Shown piece by piece: positions 62,452 to 64,000 of a stretch of DNA of 64,000 nt (position 1 is the first letter of the stretch; each line of letters begins with the position of its first letter). A model generated the notes under the pieces. The model saw only the letters and a list, made by a program, of their open reading frames with translations, made no database searches and had not been told where the DNA came from. The translations under genes and the position numbers were made by a program. Source of the DNA: Micromonospora sp. DSM 45708 (GTDB taxonomy: Bacteria > Actinomycetota > Actinomycetes > Mycobacteriales > Micromonosporaceae); the NCBI RefSeq assembly GCF_039566955.1, contig NZ_CP154796.1, forward strand, positions 2,108,001 through 2,172,000, in the 5' to 3' direction.

Positions 62452-62637
62452 GCGGTTGGCGTCACTTAGTCGCAAACGAGACTCGCAGGCTCGGGCATCG
62501 TTTCCGATCGGCGTCCGGGGGCCGAGGTGACAGTCGTCTTCGGGGATACTTCCTCATTGTTCCGGCGCAAACGGTGCGCCCGTCGACCCGGCAATTGACG
62601 ATCGAACACGTCCGGCAAATCTGGTGGAGGGCGCAGC

Positions 62638-64000
62638 GTGGTGGAGCAACCGGATGACGGAAACGGGCCGGCCCGCGTGGTGATTGTCGGTGGCGGTCTC
62701 GCCGGGCTCGAACTGGCTCGCCACCTGGACGTCGCGGGCGTCGACGGTGTGGTCGTGGTCGAGGCGGGACCCGACGGGGACCGGCGGCATGTCAACGCCG
62801 TGCACGACCCCGGGGCCGCGCTCGACATGTGGCTGGACTCGGACACCGCCGCTGACCTGTGGCGGCCGTGGGAATCGGCCACCCCGCCGTTCTACACCCG
62901 GCACGGCGGGCTGCGCCGCCGCCTGGGCGGACGGTCGCTCTACTGGCACGGCGTCATCCTGCCGATCGAACCGTGGGCGCTTGCCAGCCCGCCCTGGCCC
63001 GCAACCGTCGTCACCGACCTGACCGAGTCCTGGAACGGTGGACCGGGCCTGTACGAGCGGGTGAGCGACGACCTGGCGCGGTGGCGGTCCGAGGTGCCGG
63101 CGCCGCCGCCCCCGCCACCGCTGACCGTGGCCGGATGGCGTCTCCAACCGACGCCGAAGGCGCTACGGCCGGCGGGTCGCGCCGGTTGGGAGGCCTACAG
63201 CCCGCTGTCGTACTGGACGACGCCCGGCCGGGCCCCCTCGACGCGGTTCCGCACCGACGCGCGGGTCCTCGGCGTGCTCGTCGACGACGGACGAGCCGTC
63301 GGCGTCCGCGTCGTCGACGGTGCCGGACACACCGGCGACGTACGCTGCGACACGGTGGTTCTCGCCGCCGGGACCATCGAGAACAGCCGGCTGGCGATCC
63401 AGGCCCGGCACGACGTCGGGGTCTCGTCGGGCTCCGAGCTGAGCGGGCTCGCCGACCACATCGAGCAGGGCATCATGGTGGTCCTCGACGTCGATCGACT
63501 GCCGCCCGCGATCGCCGAGCTGGCCCTCGCCGACTCGTCGCACCAGATGCCGGTGGCCGGCTCCCGCACGCGCCTGTTCACCCGGTTCTATCCGCTGACC
63601 GGCAGCGACGGCAAGCGGGTGGTGCTGGAGGCGTTCGCGACGGGCGAGCAGGTCTCCGACTCGTACGCAAGCGTGCGGTGCCGGGTCGACGCCCGGTGGC
63701 CCTGGCCGACGACGGTGCACGCCGGTCTGTCGCCGGCCGACCGGGATGTCGTCGAGGAGGGTCGGCGGATCCTGACCGCGTTCTGGCAGGACCTGGCGGC
63801 GCTCGTCGGCCTGCCGCCCGGCGACGTGTCGTTCCCGTCCTTCGACGACCCGGACCGGACGGTGGCCGACGTGCTGCTCGGCCTCGGCGGAGACGTCGAG
63901 GTCGGGACGCCGACCGGATGGTGTTCACTGCTCGGCACGGTGGACCACGAGGGCGGCACGCTGCCCGTCGGCGGTCTGCTCGACGAGCGCCAGGAGTTCC
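62638..64000 (+). CDS. GMC-type FAD-dependent oxidoreductase (3' end outside window)
   Basis: The frame is open from GTG 62638 to the right edge (454 codons), with GGAGGG 6 nt before the start. The N-terminus VVIVGGGLAGLELARHLDVA with a following VVVVEAG is an FAD-binding beta-alpha-beta unit. VVLAAGTIENSRLAIQAR is the second GMC signature (GAxxSPxLLxxSG-like), and the sequence nears the C-terminal substrate domain (GTVDHEGGTLPVGGLLDE) as the window ends. Family knowledge: oxidation of alcohols, sugars or aminocyclitols using FAD. Being divergent from a GT/kinase/phosphatase operon, it may oxidise a sugar hydroxyl of the product. Confidence 0.82.
   Translation, partial: MVEQPDDGNGPARVVIVGGGLAGLELARHLDVAGVDGVVVVEAGPDGDRRHVNAVHDPGAALDMWLDSDTAADLWRPWESATPPFYTRHGGLRRRLGGRSLYWHGVILPIEPWALASPPWPATVVTDLTESWNGGPGLYERVSDDLARWRSEVPAPPPPPPLTVAGWRLQPTPKALRPAGRAGWEAYSPLSYWTTPGRAPSTRFRTDARVLGVLVDDGRAVGVRVVDGAGHTGDVRCDTVVLAAGTIENSRLAIQARHDVGVSSGSELSGLADHIEQGIMVVLDVDRLPPAIAELALADSSHQMPVAGSRTRLFTRFYPLTGSDGKRVVLEAFATGEQVSDSYASVRCRVDARWPWPTTVHAGLSPADRDVVEEGRRILTAFWQDLAALVGLPPGDVSFPSFDDPDRTVADVLLGLGGDVEVGTPTGWCSLLGTVDHEGGTLPVGGLLDERQEF

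Larger units (their letters stand above)
62342..62637. other. Divergent control region between radical SAM and GMC genes
   Basis: This 296-nt gap is clearly richer in A/T than the rest of the window and contains the two back-to-back promoters listed below. The last ~180 nt would be a long leader of the GMC gene; no stable stem or small reading frame stood out in it. Confidence 0.5.

Overview
The window is very GC-rich DNA with actinomycete gene style: GTG starts, four-base GTGA stop/start overlaps, secreted multi-domain glycosidases and modular NRPS/PKS genes. The combination suggests a Micromonospora-like member of the Micromonosporaceae; this is inference from gene content and was not tested by phylogeny.

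Left part (1-23032): polysaccharide degradation. A debranching-enzyme gene that runs off the left edge and an SCP2-domain gene are followed by a GH2 enzyme with a CBM42-like tail, three GH18 chitinases (4180-8341), a GH16 beta-1,3-glucanase, a GH43 enzyme, a Tat-exported M15-like peptidase, a GH87-like alpha-1,3-glucanase, a GH64 beta-1,3-glucanase and a GH3 enzyme. Nearly all are secreted and carry carbohydrate-binding modules. The targets (chitin, beta-1,3- and alpha-1,3-glucan, peptide-linked walls) read as a fungal-wall and biomass degradation island. Two kinds of control element can be seen: a shared promoter in front of two chitinase genes, and three CebR/CelR-like palindromes (GAGxGCGCTC) lying at the expected start sites of the GH16/GH43 and GH64/GH3 divergent pairs. 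Strong hairpins separate most transcription units.

Middle and right part (23172-64000): a natural-product cluster that leaves the window on the right. One tightly coupled plus-strand run (24104-49823) encodes a methyltransferase, an A-FkbM methyltransferase-PCP NRPS, a Rossmann protein, a PLP-fold-II-like (DUF6002-like) protein, an A-PCP NRPS with a truncated condensation remnant, a ketosynthase that has lost its AT and one active-site His, an A-PCP-C-PCP NRPS, a LanB-like glutamylation-domain protein, a KS-AT-KR-ACP PKS whose KR lacks its catalytic Tyr, and a C-A(Ser)-PCP-TE-MFS protein. The TE has Cys in place of Ser. A second LanB-like gene lies convergent to it. Next comes a cassette of KAS III-like protein, ACP, and TPP-dependent E1alpha and E1beta-lipoyl-E2. 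It resembles the ketose-derived two-carbon unit machinery of quinocarcin and naphthyridinomycin, and probably feeds a C2 acyl unit to the line.

The far right is a minus-strand operon (radical SAM, glycosyltransferase, APH-type kinase, IMPase-type phosphatase, VioC-like oxygenase), divergent from a GMC oxidoreductase cut by the window edge. Together these suggest a glycosylated, hydroxylated peptide-polyketide hybrid, perhaps with a phosphorylated protected intermediate. No pathway regulator, lanthipeptide precursor, tRNA, IS element or CRISPR array was seen. The strongest candidates for new biology are the two LanB-like proteins inside an NRPS/PKS pathway and the Cys-thioesterase fused to an exporter.
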